Positions 25,231-33,139 are shown, numbered from the stretch's first letter. The stretch: 44,882 bases of DNA from CBDUQP01 sp965369385 (GCA_965369385.1 CBDUQP010000009.1:1-44882); one strand, 5' to 3'. Translations and numbers: made by a program. Notes: generated from the letters alone by a model not told the origin.

Positions 25231-26262
25231 ATGGATACCAACGCGGAGCTGACATCCAGAGTGAAGGCATTGGCTGCTGACGAGGGTTTTACGCGCGTTG
25301 GGATTGCTCCGGCGACGCTAATTGATGATGCCGGAAGGTTTGCATCATGGATTGACCTCGCGTGGCATGCGGATATGCATTACATGGCCCAAAACAGGGA
25401 CAAACGCATGTGCCCTGAGCTGCTTGTGCCTGGCGCGAGAAGCGTGATATGCCTCGTGGTGCCTTATGGTGGCCAAAAGGCTGCGGACAGCACATGTGGT
25501 GAAGTCGCTCGATATGCTACCGGCCGGGATTACCACAAGGTTCTCAAGCGGCGGTGTCAGAAGCTGATGTCCAGCATCGCAGCCGAGTTGGAGGGTTTTG
25601 AAGGCCGGGCTTTTGTGGATTCGGCCCCTGTGATGGAACGCAGTTTGGCTGCGGCTGCGGGTGTGGGTTGGATTGGTCGAAATGGATGTTTGATCGTACC
25701 GGGGATTGGTAGTTATGTTTTTCTGTGTGAGATAATCTGTAATCTTCCGCTGGTGTTTGACGCTCCGATTACGGGCAGATGTGGCGATTGTCGCGCATGT
25801 GTTGATGCGTGCCCGACGGGGGCATTGGGCGAAGATGGGCTGGTGGATTGTCGCAAGTGCCTGAGTTATCTAACTATCGAGCATAGAGGAAGTTTGGCGC
25901 CGGAGTATATGGAGGCGCAGGGGACGCGGCTTTTCGGGTGTGATTCATGCCAGGAGGCCTGCCCGCACAATGTGGATGCTGACGGTGGCGATGCGGAGTG
26001 TGCCTTGGAAGGCCCCTCGCTGGGCGGCAGGGAGCTGGCGGATATACTCGGATGGGACGAAGACGCGTGGGATGCAGGAACGCGTGGTTCAGCCGTCAGG
26101 CGGGCGAAGTTTGACGGGCTGCTTCGAAACGCAGCGATAGTGGCCGGCAATGCGGGGCGAGATGAATTGGTTGAGCATTTGCGTGTGCTTGTGCGTGGAG
26201 GCGGCGTGGCTGCCGATGCCGCCAGTTGGGCAATCGGACGACTTGATGCCGGTCAGGATTGA
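25231..26262 (+). CDS. queG: Epoxyqueuosine reductase
   Basis: A 343-aa cobalamin-dependent iron-sulfur enzyme that performs the last step of tRNA queuosine synthesis, reducing epoxyqueuosine to queuosine. Signatures are 'DSAPVMERSLAAAAGVGWIG' and two 4Fe-4S sets: 'CGDCRACVDACPTGAL', then 'CRKCLSYLTIEHRG' and 'FGCDSCQEACPHN'. The C-terminus has a short HEAT-like helical tail. Length is slightly below the 370-380 of enterobacterial enzymes. It is followed 73 bases on by folE, whose product also feeds queuosine. It starts 39 bases after the large operon, with no promoter clearly seen. Confidence 0.96.
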   Translation: MDTNAELTSRVKALAADEGFTRVGIAPATLIDDAGRFASWIDLAWHADMHYMAQNRDKRMCPELLVPGARSVICLVVPYGGQKAADSTCGEVARYATGRDYHKVLKRRCQKLMSSIAAELEGFEGRAFVDSAPVMERSLAAAAGVGWIGRNGCLIVPGIGSYVFLCEIICNLPLVFDAPITGRCGDCRACVDACPTGALGEDGLVDCRKCLSYLTIEHRGSLAPEYMEAQGTRLFGCDSCQEACPHNVDADGGDAECALEGPSLGGRELADILGWDEDAWDAGTRGSAVRRAKFDGLLRNAAIVAGNAGRDELVEHLRVLVRGGGVAADAASWAIGRLDAGQD

Positions 26263-26287
26263 CTCCCACAGGTAACGTCGATAGTAT
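26259..26287 (+). promoter_or_regulatory. Candidate sigma70-type promoter of folE
   Basis: TTGACT (26259-26264, overlapping the queG stop), a 17-base spacer and TAGTAT (26282-26287) lie about 50 bases before the folE ATG. A good ribosome site AAGGAG follows about 7 bases before the start. Confidence 0.6.
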
Positions 26288-26335
26288 TCCCGGGAGAAGA
26301 TGCCTGTTTTGAGCGGGTTATCGTAAGGAGTTACC

Positions 26336-26917
26336 ATGCAGAGTGAAAACAGTAGCAAGATAGATACGCCCGCGATTGAGAAGGCGGTGCGTGAGATTCT
26401 CATAGCCGTCGGCGAGGATCCTGACAGGCAGGGGCTTCTTGAAACGCCCAAGCGTGTGGCGAAGATGTATGACGAGTTGTTCGGCGGGTTGGGCGTGGAT
26501 CCCTCATCATATCTTGACGTACACTTTGACGAACATTATGACGAGATGGTCGTGCTGCGGGATATTCCGTTTCACTCAATGTGCGAGCACCACCTGCTTC
26601 CGTTCATGGGCAAAGCCCACGTTGCGTACCTTCCCAACAAGAAGATAGTCGGCGTAAGCAAGCTGGCGCGAGTGGTGGAATGTTTCGCCAGACGCCCGCA
26701 GATACAGGAACGCCTGACAAGCCAGATCGCCGATCTGCTCGTCGAAAAACTCGACGTTCGCGGCGCTGGCGTGATACTCGAAGCCAATCACACCTGTATG
26801 ACTATTCGCGGCGTTCGCAAACCTGGTTCGGTTATGGTCACTTCAGCGATGCGCGGATTGTTCAAGAGCAATCTGGCGACTCGCACCGAAGCGATCAACC
26901 TGATGACGGGCAAGTAG
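26336..26917 (+). CDS. folE: GTP cyclohydrolase I
   Basis: A 193-aa type I GTP cyclohydrolase, which opens GTP to 7,8-dihydroneopterin triphosphate, the shared precursor of folate and queuosine. The zinc site and active-site residues are visible: 'FHSMCEHHLLPFMGKAHVAY' carries the Cys and His ligands, with the second Cys in 'HTCMTIRGVRKPGS'. Length is standard. It is adjacent to queG, consistent with a queuosine link. No terminator with a clear T-tract was identified after it, only 'GGCGTTTTTT' 20 bases on. Confidence 0.97.
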   Translation: MQSENSSKIDTPAIEKAVREILIAVGEDPDRQGLLETPKRVAKMYDELFGGLGVDPSSYLDVHFDEHYDEMVVLRDIPFHSMCEHHLLPFMGKAHVAYLPNKKIVGVSKLARVVECFARRPQIQERLTSQIADLLVEKLDVRGAGVILEANHTCMTIRGVRKPGSVMVTSAMRGLFKSNLATRTEAINLMTGK

Positions 26918-27024
26918 AGTTTTGTCGAGCGAATCGGCGTTTTTTGGGAGTCATAATTGGTGGTTGGTTTTTTCGAGGTGGGACGTGCGTGCGGCATGGT
27001 GGTAATACGCTATTCCGTCCGGCG

Positions 27025-28386
27025 CTATTTATCCTCAAGTGGTTGGCGTCCGATGGGGTTCTCTGCAGGCACGGGGAATGTGGTGCCTCCCGCTGTGAAC
27101 AGCGTAACATTTGGCGCGGTGAAGGTGAGTCTATCGCCAGCCGCCGCCAAAGCGGATTCGAGATCGCCGAATATATTTAACCCGGGGAATTTTACGCCTG
27201 CTTCATACATGGCCTGGGATACGAGGAATGCGGGATTTCGGCGGAGTACCCGGAGGCCCATCTTTACGAAGAATGCAGAGTCGTCCGACATTTGAGGCAT
27301 GATCCGTTTTGATACTGATGCAAGCGTGTCCGGGCCTACCCATTTGACGAGTCTGCGTGTCCATTTGGGATTAATTGGCCAGCGGGCCGATGGCATGTTG
27401 ATTGTCTGCTCGTTGCATCGCGACAGGCAAATGATCACGCCGCCCGGGCGGACTGCCCAGCGGGTGTTTGCGATGGCTTTGAATGTCTGCCAGAGGGTGT
27501 AGTCTCGTGGATAAGCGTTTGTGATGAGCACGTCGGCCAGGGGGAGTTGCGTTTTAATTCCGGACGAAATGGAGCATTGCTTTGACAGCATTCGTTGGGT
27601 GGCTATGGGGTCTCCGGCGACAATATTCATTGGTTGGTGGTTGTCGTCCAGAAGATACTGTATGGCGAATGTTCGCCTGCCCATGGTGTTCAGCATAGGG
27701 CCCACGGCGTCAATCGCCCGTCTCATCGGGTTGCGTTCGGCGGACAGGCCAACCAACTGGCGGTCTCGCCGTCCGATTCCAATACTCTGGATTGCCCGGA
27801 TCGTGTCCACGTGGCTGCACCCGGGCACGAGCATGCGATATCCGCCGTCGTAGCCGGCCTGGAGATGTGGGCAGACGGTGGATATGAGTATTCTCAGGTC
27901 AGCCTGGATAACGCCCCTGTCTATCAGGTAGTCGACGTTGCCAATAGAGCCCACGTGTTCGTATTGGTTGGTGTCGTGCCAGGGGTTTGCCCGCCATGCG
28001 ATGTTCTTGAATTCCTCACCAAGCTTGTCGGCCACCTGTTCGGCGGTCATGGGCGAGTGCATACCGTTGGCGAAGACTATTTCTACCTGCTCGTCTCGCA
28101 CGCGGGCATGTCGCAGCTCTCTCATGACTACCGAGAGTATCTGCGGAAGGGGGCTGTGGCGGGTTATGTCTTCGACGATGATTGCGATTCGCCCGTTGGG
28201 CCGAAGGGCGATCAATTGTGACAGCGGAAGGGAGGTGTCTGGTTGGTTGAGTGCCTGGGCGAGTCGCTCGGGCCAGTCGTCACTGGCGGCGCGCAAATTG
28301 GGCCTGGCTACCTGCTGCAGCTTCCAGCCGTCTGGTAACGCAATATCCAACTCTTCTCCGCTCCATGGAACGGTAACATTCGACAT
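27025..28386 (-). CDS. LarA-like (DUF2088) protein with changed nickel-cofactor residues
   Basis: A 453-aa member of the LarA superfamily of nickel-pincer-nucleotide racemases and epimerases. Retained family features are 'VEDITRHSP' (71-79, the usual DDxTRP loop with Arg76), 'NGMHSPMT' (the GxHRxxT His, here H110), and His174 in 'CPHLQAGYDGG'. In LarA, K184 tethers the cofactor and H200 ligates nickel. The aligned residues here are Arg184 ('GGYRMLVPG') and Gln200, with no gap needed. No larB, larC or larE is nearby. It therefore may not bind the pincer cofactor in the known way. The ATG is preceded by AAAGGA at a good distance, and it follows the methyltransferase gene by 28 bases. Family is secure; reaction is unknown. 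Confidence 0.85.
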   Translation of the reverse strand: MSNVTVPWSGEELDIALPDGWKLQQVARPNLRAASDDWPERLAQALNQPDTSLPLSQLIALRPNGRIAIIVEDITRHSPLPQILSVVMRELRHARVRDEQVEIVFANGMHSPMTAEQVADKLGEEFKNIAWRANPWHDTNQYEHVGSIGNVDYLIDRGVIQADLRILISTVCPHLQAGYDGGYRMLVPGCSHVDTIRAIQSIGIGRRDRQLVGLSAERNPMRRAIDAVGPMLNTMGRRTFAIQYLLDDNHQPMNIVAGDPIATQRMLSKQCSISSGIKTQLPLADVLITNAYPRDYTLWQTFKAIANTRWAVRPGGVIICLSRCNEQTINMPSARWPINPKWTRRLVKWVGPDTLASVSKRIMPQMSDDSAFFVKMGLRVLRRNPAFLVSQAMYEAGVKFPGLNIFGDLESALAAAGDRLTFTAPNVTLFTAGGTTFPVPAENPIGRQPLEDK

Positions 28387-28414
28387 CCGTTGTATCCTTT
28401 CACAACCGGTGGCG

Positions 28415-29263
28415 TTATTTGCGGTGTCCGACTATGACATGATAAACGCCTAGTGGTTCGGGATATGTAACGAAACTATTGAAGCCGCCCGCCCGCATCA
28501 ACTCCTGAAGCTCCTCTGGGGTGCGGTGGATCATGTGAAGCCCCATTACCCTTCGGAAGAACCTGTCGTTTTCGTGTGCCTTGGAAATGCTGTTGAATAC
28601 GATGGCTGCATCTTCCGGCATTATGTCGGAAAGAGTTTTGGCTATGTCTACTACCTGTTCGTCCGTCAGGTACTCGCAAATTCCGAGCATCTTTACGACA
28701 TCGGGGCTTTGGTCGAGTATGTCCTTCACGTTGCGGACATCGCCCTGGATATATTTGACCCTGTCTTTGAGTCCGCAGGTCTCGGCCAGTTCCATACCGT
28801 AAGCGAAGGCGTCATCACTGAGGTCTACCAGGGTGGCGCGGGTGTCACAGCGGGCGGCGAGCATCGCGTCAATGATTATGCGTCCAGGACCGGCACCAAG
28901 GCAGAGCACGTAGACGGGCTCTGTTTGCTTGGCTTCGAACAATCGCGTGAGGCATTTGGCACCGAGACGCCTGCGGTTGCGAAGGGCCATGCTGATCGCG
29001 CCGAGGTTCACCAGGAACTTGTCGGCAATTTGCGTGGGATTGCCTTCATAGCTCATCACCATGCTCTTCCATCCGCCGGGATCGTCCCAGTTGGCCTGTG
29101 CCAGTTCGCTCTTGGTATGCTTCAAAATGCCTCGCATGATGCCGGCGGGCATGTAGTTCACCAGAGGGTTAATCAGTAGTTTGCGGCATATTCGTCTGAG
29201 CAGGCTCATTCGCTCGAACTCAATGTCCTGCACCCACGATTCCACGTTAGTTTGTTCCTTCAT
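28415..29263 (-). CDS. Class I SAM-dependent methyltransferase-like protein
   Basis: A 282-aa protein with a Rossmann-type SAM-binding fold. Motif I is 'YVLCLGAGPGRIIIDAM' (about 117-133); the acidic residue at the end of strand 2 is in 'ATLVDLSDDA', and 'YIQGDVRNV' fits the next SAM contact. The C-terminus 'HMIHRTPEELQELMRAGGF' is typical of the family. The N-terminal 100 residues are helical with no recognised fold. It is the first gene of a minus-strand pair with the LarA-like gene (28-base gap), so the two may act together. Substrate is unknown. Confidence 0.8.
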   Translation of the reverse strand: MKEQTNVESWVQDIEFERMSLLRRICRKLLINPLVNYMPAGIMRGILKHTKSELAQANWDDPGGWKSMVMSYEGNPTQIADKFLVNLGAISMALRNRRRLGAKCLTRLFEAKQTEPVYVLCLGAGPGRIIIDAMLAARCDTRATLVDLSDDAFAYGMELAETCGLKDRVKYIQGDVRNVKDILDQSPDVVKMLGICEYLTDEQVVDIAKTLSDIMPEDAAIVFNSISKAHENDRFFRRVMGLHMIHRTPEELQELMRAGGFNSFVTYPEPLGVYHVIVGHRK

Positions 29264-29574
29264 AGCACGATAGTATAGAGCTTTTGCCCCACCAGCGACA
29301 ACATGTAAAACCTAGAGCATTCCTAACGCATCTGTAGCGTTCGAGCTGGTTGCGGCTGCGGCTGGCTGCGTCCGGCTGCATCGACAACCCACGGGGTTGT
29401 CTGCTTCGCCGTCCTTGCCATCCTTGTCCTCGCCGACGCTCGAACCGCTACATCTGCATTAGGAATGCTCTAAGCGGCAACCGACTAAAGTTTTTGGTCC
29501 GGGTGGGTCGATAAGCCATGGTGGACCGCGACGCTCAAGATATTAAGGGTACCTTTCCCGAAGAGGGTATTGTG
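29264..29574. other. Intergenic region containing a MITE-like element
   Basis: About 310 bases between the divergent methyltransferase and small-protein genes. The only clear structure is the inverted-repeat element at 29313-29472, given separately. No gene was recognised. Confidence 0.6.
29313..29472. repeat. MITE-like element with ~33-bp imperfect terminal inverted repeats
   Basis: Terminal arms 29314-29346 and 29438-29471 are near-perfect inverted repeats, beginning AGAGCATTCC and ending GGAATGCTCT, with T and A as the outermost bases. A central 8-bp hairpin (GACAACCC / GGGTTGTC, loop ACG) sits at 29383-29401, and the flanks between are rich in GCTG-type repeats and partly complementary. 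No coding capacity is seen. It is the size and shape of a non-autonomous mobile or REP-like element. No second copy was noticed in this window. Confidence 0.7.
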
Positions 29575-29811
29575 ATGACCAAACGGCAACTGATTGACGA
29601 AATAGTTTCAATTAACCGGTCGGCAGAGGCTGGCTTCCTGGCGGAATTCAGTGATGGCGAACTGGTGGAATATCTCGATAGCCTCCGCGGGACCTACAAG
29701 CCCGTACAGACTGTCACGAAACCCCCGAAACGCCAGACGAACCTCTTCAGTGCAGGGGATCAGAACGCAACTGCAAGTATCACTCCCGAACGGAGTAGTA
29801 TTCTATCGTAG
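29575..29811 (+). CDS. Small hypothetical protein (78 aa)
   Basis: The reading frame opens upstream at 29518, but the ATG at 29575 is preferred because GAAGAGGG lies about 8 bases before it. The first 40 residues are well structured and look conserved ('MTKRQLIDEIVSINRSAEAG', then 'FSDGELVEYLDSL'), as in small helical proteins. The rest is polar and low-complexity. No Cys, signal peptide or known domain. It stands alone between the MITE-like element and tRNA-Asp. It is a real gene more likely than not, from the ribosome site and the composition. Confidence 0.6.
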   Translation: MTKRQLIDEIVSINRSAEAGFLAEFSDGELVEYLDSLRGTYKPVQTVTKPPKRQTNLFSAGDQNATASITPERSSILS

Positions 29812-29911
29812 CATAGTCCTGTGGCAGGGAATCAGGCATTGCTATGGCGTCTATCTTCAACGTCTCGCAGGTTTTCGGGGATAAAAAAACTCCTCATAAG
29901 CCATCAAGGCG

Positions 29912-29939
29912 TTGACATGCCCTGAAGAAACTGTATATT
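29912..29939 (+). promoter_or_regulatory. Candidate promoter of tRNA-Asp
   Basis: A perfect -35 TTGACA (29912-29917), a 16-base spacer and TATATT (29934-29939) precede the tRNA by about 75 bases. Confidence 0.75.
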
Positions 29940-30014
29940 AGCTCATCCTGTCACTAGCAGCGTCGGCAGCGCTGGCAGGAATAGAGGCCTTTTCTTACAA
30001 AAGACCTTGAATTT

Positions 30015-30088
30015 GGGACCGTAGCTCAATTGGTTAGAGCACCGGACTGTCGATCCGGAGGTTGCGGGTTCGACTCCCGTCGGTCTCG
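30015..30088 (+). tRNA. tRNA-Asp (GTC)
   Basis: A 74-nt cloverleaf. The acceptor arm GGGACCG pairs with CGGTCTC (one G-U). The D stem is GCTC/GAGC. The anticodon stem CCGGA/TCCGG encloses loop CTGTCGA with anticodon GTC at 30049-30051, reading Asp codons GAC and GAT. The T loop is TTCGACT. The discriminator is G, and CCA is not encoded, so it must be added after transcription. A strong promoter and terminator flank it, so it is a single-gene unit. Confidence 0.97.
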
Positions 30089-30091
30089 GTG

Positions 30092-30137
30092 AAGAGGTCG
30101 GAGAATGATTATCATTTTCCGACCTCTTTTGTTATTT
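30092..30137 (+). terminator. Intrinsic terminator after tRNA-Asp
   Basis: A 16-bp stem (30094-30109 with 30111-30126, one G-T pair) is followed by TTTTGTTATTT. It starts 6 bases after the tRNA. The apex of the stem, AATGATTATCATT (30104-30116), is itself a palindrome. Confidence 0.88.
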
Positions 30138-30686
30138 CCCCCCACTCGGAATGTTTTCCGGCATATCTTCCTATATTCTCTGGGTTTCTGGCGTTGTCTC
30201 AGGTCAGCGAATACCCATCCCAGGCGGCAGCGAAGTCACTCTCAGTTACCTGATCAGCCTTGTGTTCTACATGACGATTGTTCATAGGACTCGGCCGCTG
30301 AAGCAGATATCTGCTTCGGTCTCCTGTCAGGGGATTCTGATACCAGGATTGAGAACACGTGCCGCAGCGAGAAAGGGGATTGACATGATCCAGATATGTG
30401 TTACGATAGGTGTAATAACACGTGTGCGGAGAGTGGATTCAAAGCCGTTTCGTCATGTAATTGTGACTCAGTAAGAAGTTTGCACTTCCTGATTTTGGTG
30501 TTCATGGATGCAGTTGTGCGGATCATTTCAGGATCTGGAAGCTTGCAAGTGACGTGAACCAAAGCAGTTCGGAGAAGTAGCAACTTGGAGAAAGGACAGG
30601 AGAGTGTATGGACGCAGGGTTTCAATTGTCAATGAGGTCATGTTTCTAGAAGAAGATGTACAACTCAGAGCAACGGAGAATCAAAA
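30138..30686. other. Leader region of the PEP-CTERM gene
   Basis: About 550 bases with no convincing gene. A 107-codon open frame (30151-30474) has no ribosome site and no recognisable features. The promoter candidate at 30380-30407 would leave a leader of about 270 bases before the PEP-CTERM start. Confidence 0.6.
30380..30407 (+). promoter_or_regulatory. Candidate promoter of the PEP-CTERM gene
   Basis: A perfect -35 TTGACA (30380-30385), a 16-base spacer and TACGAT (30402-30407). A short inverted repeat, GTGTTA / TAACAC, straddles the -10 box (about 30399-30421) and could be an operator. Confidence 0.6.
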
Positions 30687-31361
30687 ATGAGAAAGAGAAT
30701 CACTTGGATATGGATCGTCGCGATGCTCGTGGCATCGCCCGCGTTGGGTGAGATCACCCAAATCGCCGAACACATCAGCAACCCCGATTTCGATGCCGCT
30801 TTGACATGGAATGTGGAGAACGCTCATCGTTGGAATGTGCCCTTCAGTGGAGGGACGGTGAATTCATGGAGCGAGACGGAAAGCTATCCCTACTACGTTA
30901 AGGAGAACGACGCTCCAGCGCATTCGGGAGAAGCCTTCATCCTTCTCCACACTATAGGTACGGGAGACTGGGCTGGAATGGAGCAGCCTGTTGATGCTGA
31001 GTTGAACACGGCAGATACATATCTGTTTACGATCCAGTGTCGCCAAAGCCCGCTGAGCATTGTTGCCCCTGTTCCCATGCAGGTGCAGATATTCGATGGG
31101 GCCGCGTATACGACTGTGGCTACGATCGGCGAGTCTTCTTTCGGTGCTGACTGGAACGAGGAAACGGTCAGCTTCCAATGGAGTGGTTCGACAATTGCCG
31201 CGGGCAGTTGGAGTATTGCCTTCAAGGTCCAGAATCTTGGATATTCCACCTACGATGGCGTGAATATTGACACCATCGGGGTGGCTGCCATCCCCGAGCC
31301 TGCCACGATTAGCTTGCTGGCGTGCGGCATGGTCGCGACGCTGCTTCGCCGCAAGCGATAG
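30687..31361 (+). CDS. PEP-CTERM sorting-domain secreted protein
   Basis: A 224-aa exported protein. The N-terminal signal peptide 'ITWIWIVAMLVASPALGE' is followed by a beta-rich mature domain that looks like a jelly-roll ('EDNAPAHSG'-like start, 'YLFTIQCRQSPLSI', 'AAGSWSIAFKVQNLGYS'). The C-terminus is a PEP-CTERM signal: 'IPEPATISLLA', a hydrophobic stretch, then 'LLRRKR'. Such tails are recognised and cut by exosortase, and no exosortase gene lies in this window. A surface or exopolysaccharide-associated role is the family's usual inference. Ligand is unknown. It has its own promoter and long leader. Confidence 0.9.
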   Translation: MRKRITWIWIVAMLVASPALGEITQIAEHISNPDFDAALTWNVENAHRWNVPFSGGTVNSWSETESYPYYVKENDAPAHSGEAFILLHTIGTGDWAGMEQPVDAELNTADTYLFTIQCRQSPLSIVAPVPMQVQIFDGAAYTTVATIGESSFGADWNEETVSFQWSGSTIAAGSWSIAFKVQNLGYSTYDGVNIDTIGVAAIPEPATISLLACGMVATLLRRKR

Positions 31362-31684
31362 ATAGAGACATGCATCTCTTCGTGATGGCTTGTCCGTTTG
31401 CGGGCCGTCACGAGAGTGATACGCCACGAATTGCGCGGAAAGTAGGAGTATCTCACGAATCTGGTTTTGCAGGACTCCTCCGTGGGGCATTCTGAACAAC
31501 CGTGCAATTCGGCGGCGTTGTTTGGCAGATGCGGTGAGCATGGATATTGGTTCCTGGGGAGGGCACAGATGTGGCGGCATGCGGATCGCCATAACTGATT
31601 CTTGCCAATTCGCCGATAAGCAGTAGAATTGAGGCTGGCCCGGCCGTGCTGGAGTTTTGGCACGCAGTTGGGGCAGAGGAGACT
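31362..31684. other. Intergenic region with a 3' stem-loop
   Basis: The imperfect stem-loop at 31375-31417 (CTCTTCGTGATGGC / GCCGTCACGAGAG) follows the PEP-CTERM gene; it lacks a T-tract, so it may be a Rho-dependent or processed 3' end. The remaining about 260 bases show no gene or clear promoter before the GntR start. Confidence 0.5.
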
Positions 31685-32554
31685 ATGGCATTGGCTGGTA
31701 CCCAAAATCTTAGAAAGCCCGTTTATGATCGGGTACGACAGTCGCTCGCCACCGGCGAATGGGAGGAAGGGCAGATTCTGTCACTTCGCAAAGTTGCCAG
31801 GCAGATGGGTGTTAGTCATACGCCTGTGCGTGAGGCGTTCATCCAACTGGAGTTGGAAGGTCTTGTTGAGCCGGTGCACAAGAAGGGGATTCGCCCGAAG
31901 CAGCTGAACCGTGACGAGTTGAAGCAGTTGTTCGAAATGCGAATGATGCTCGAGAGCGGGGCGGCCCGGCTGGCAGCGGATGCGATGACCGATCAGGATC
32001 TGGATGAGTTGGGCAGTATTGTGAAGGAGAATCGCCGGCTGGAGCTTCAGATCCGAGATGAAATGAGGCTGAGCGATTCGGCCGAGCTGTGGCAGCTGAA
32101 GCCTTGCGTGATGCGGCAGAGGGCCGCCGAGACGCATTACAGATTCCACCTGATGATTATTCAGGCCACTCACAATGATCTTCTGGCCAAGACGATGGGC
32201 AACATGCATATCCTCACTCGTTTGCTAAACAGCCCTATCCTGCTTCCTGAGCACGGTGGTTACTTGAAGCGAGTCGCCAGAGACTACGCCTACCATCGCC
32301 GCATTCTGCGGGCATTGCGCAAGCGTGATGGGCAGGCGGCTTCTCAGTTGGTCTTTGATCACATCAGAGATGCGATGGAGTATCACCTGAAGCTGTACGA
32401 CTGGAAGCAGAGCATGCTGAGAATGGCGAAACAAACCCAGGAATGGCCATCTGACTTCCTGCGTTCGGTTGAAACCATGGAAGAAGACGTCGCAGTTCAG
32501 GAAGAATCCTCCAAAGGATCAACCTCCCTTCAGCCCGAGGACGCGCCTGAGTAG
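31685..32554 (+). CDS. GntR-family transcription regulator, FCD (FadR-like) type
   Basis: A 289-aa regulator. The winged HTH is N-terminal ('GQILSLRKVARQMGVSHTPV' followed by 'REAFIQLELEGLVEPVHKKG'), and the C-terminal helical FCD ligand domain begins at 'ELKQLFEMRMMLESGAARLA'. Such proteins bind operators and release them on binding an acid metabolite, often a sugar acid. The frame opens at a GTG 39 bases earlier, but ATG 31685 is preferred because AGAGGAG sits 3 bases before it and the HTH starts soon after. The tail past about residue 260 is acidic and disordered. No clear target gene adjoins; the glycosidases 2-4 kb on are possible but unproven. Confidence 0.9.
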   Translation: MALAGTQNLRKPVYDRVRQSLATGEWEEGQILSLRKVARQMGVSHTPVREAFIQLELEGLVEPVHKKGIRPKQLNRDELKQLFEMRMMLESGAARLAADAMTDQDLDELGSIVKENRRLELQIRDEMRLSDSAELWQLKPCVMRQRAAETHYRFHLMIIQATHNDLLAKTMGNMHILTRLLNSPILLPEHGGYLKRVARDYAYHRRILRALRKRDGQAASQLVFDHIRDAMEYHLKLYDWKQSMLRMAKQTQEWPSDFLRSVETMEEDVAVQEESSKGSTSLQPEDAPE

Positions 32555-33139
32555 ACTCGTCCGCGGCCGGGTGCGGCGCAGTTCTGTCCGGGCTTCCCGT
32601 AATATCCCCACTCAGCATCTCGTCGAGTCCATCGATGTCCACGTCAGTGATGTTCACCATGTGCATTATCGCTTTGCCTCCCCGCGGTTTATCTGCGACG
32701 CGATGCTGGGCGCACAGTCACATACTCACATACTGACCGCTGATGGCTAGAACGCTGCACGCGATTTGGTCCGAAAAGTTTCAGGCGGCCTGAAACACGC
32801 AACAAACTTCCAAAAGCGTTGCGTATTTTGCGTCTTTTGGACAACGCTTGCGAGTTTGAGTGTCGTTGCAATCATATTCACAATAGATACTTACGTTTAC
32901 AAAACTTTCAAAACTGCTGAAAGACCATCTGTGCAACACCTCTTTTTCGTTTTCTTTCAATAAAGGGCCGACGTTTTTGTCGAATCATCGTTAACTCCTC
33001 CCTCAGCCTGCCCCAAGCGATGCAGATGGGTGAAGATTTATGGTTGCTCAAGTTGCACACCATGTCGCCGATATCTAATAGGGGATAGCTTGGCCGGTGT
33101 CGGCTGGCTGATCCCTAGGGACTCTGTGGAGGCGGAATA
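32555..33139. other. Intergenic region rich in inverted repeats
   Basis: About 585 bases with no gene recognised. A perfect 19-base palindrome GTTTCAGGCGGCCTGAAAC lies at 32778-32796. Two interleaved inverted repeats follow at 32810-32849. The stretch 32850-32960 is AT-rich and could hold a promoter, but no confident box pair was found. Confidence 0.6.
32778..32849. repeat. Palindrome plus two interleaved inverted repeats
   Basis: Palindrome 32778-32796 (9-base arms, central G) is followed by CCAAAAG (32810-32816) / CTTTTGG (32834-32840) and AAGCGTTG (32814-32821) / CAACGCTT (32842-32849). The two repeats share bases 32814-32816, so their full stems exclude each other or form a pseudoknot-like arrangement. 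Confidence 0.7.

Noticed and set aside
26263..26335. Riboswitch before folE (queuosine link)
   Set aside because: The leader is under 75 bases and shows no preQ1-like pseudoknot.
30151..30474. 107-codon frame between tRNA-Asp and the PEP-CTERM gene
   Set aside because: No ribosome site, no conserved-looking motif, and it overlaps the probable promoter of the next gene.
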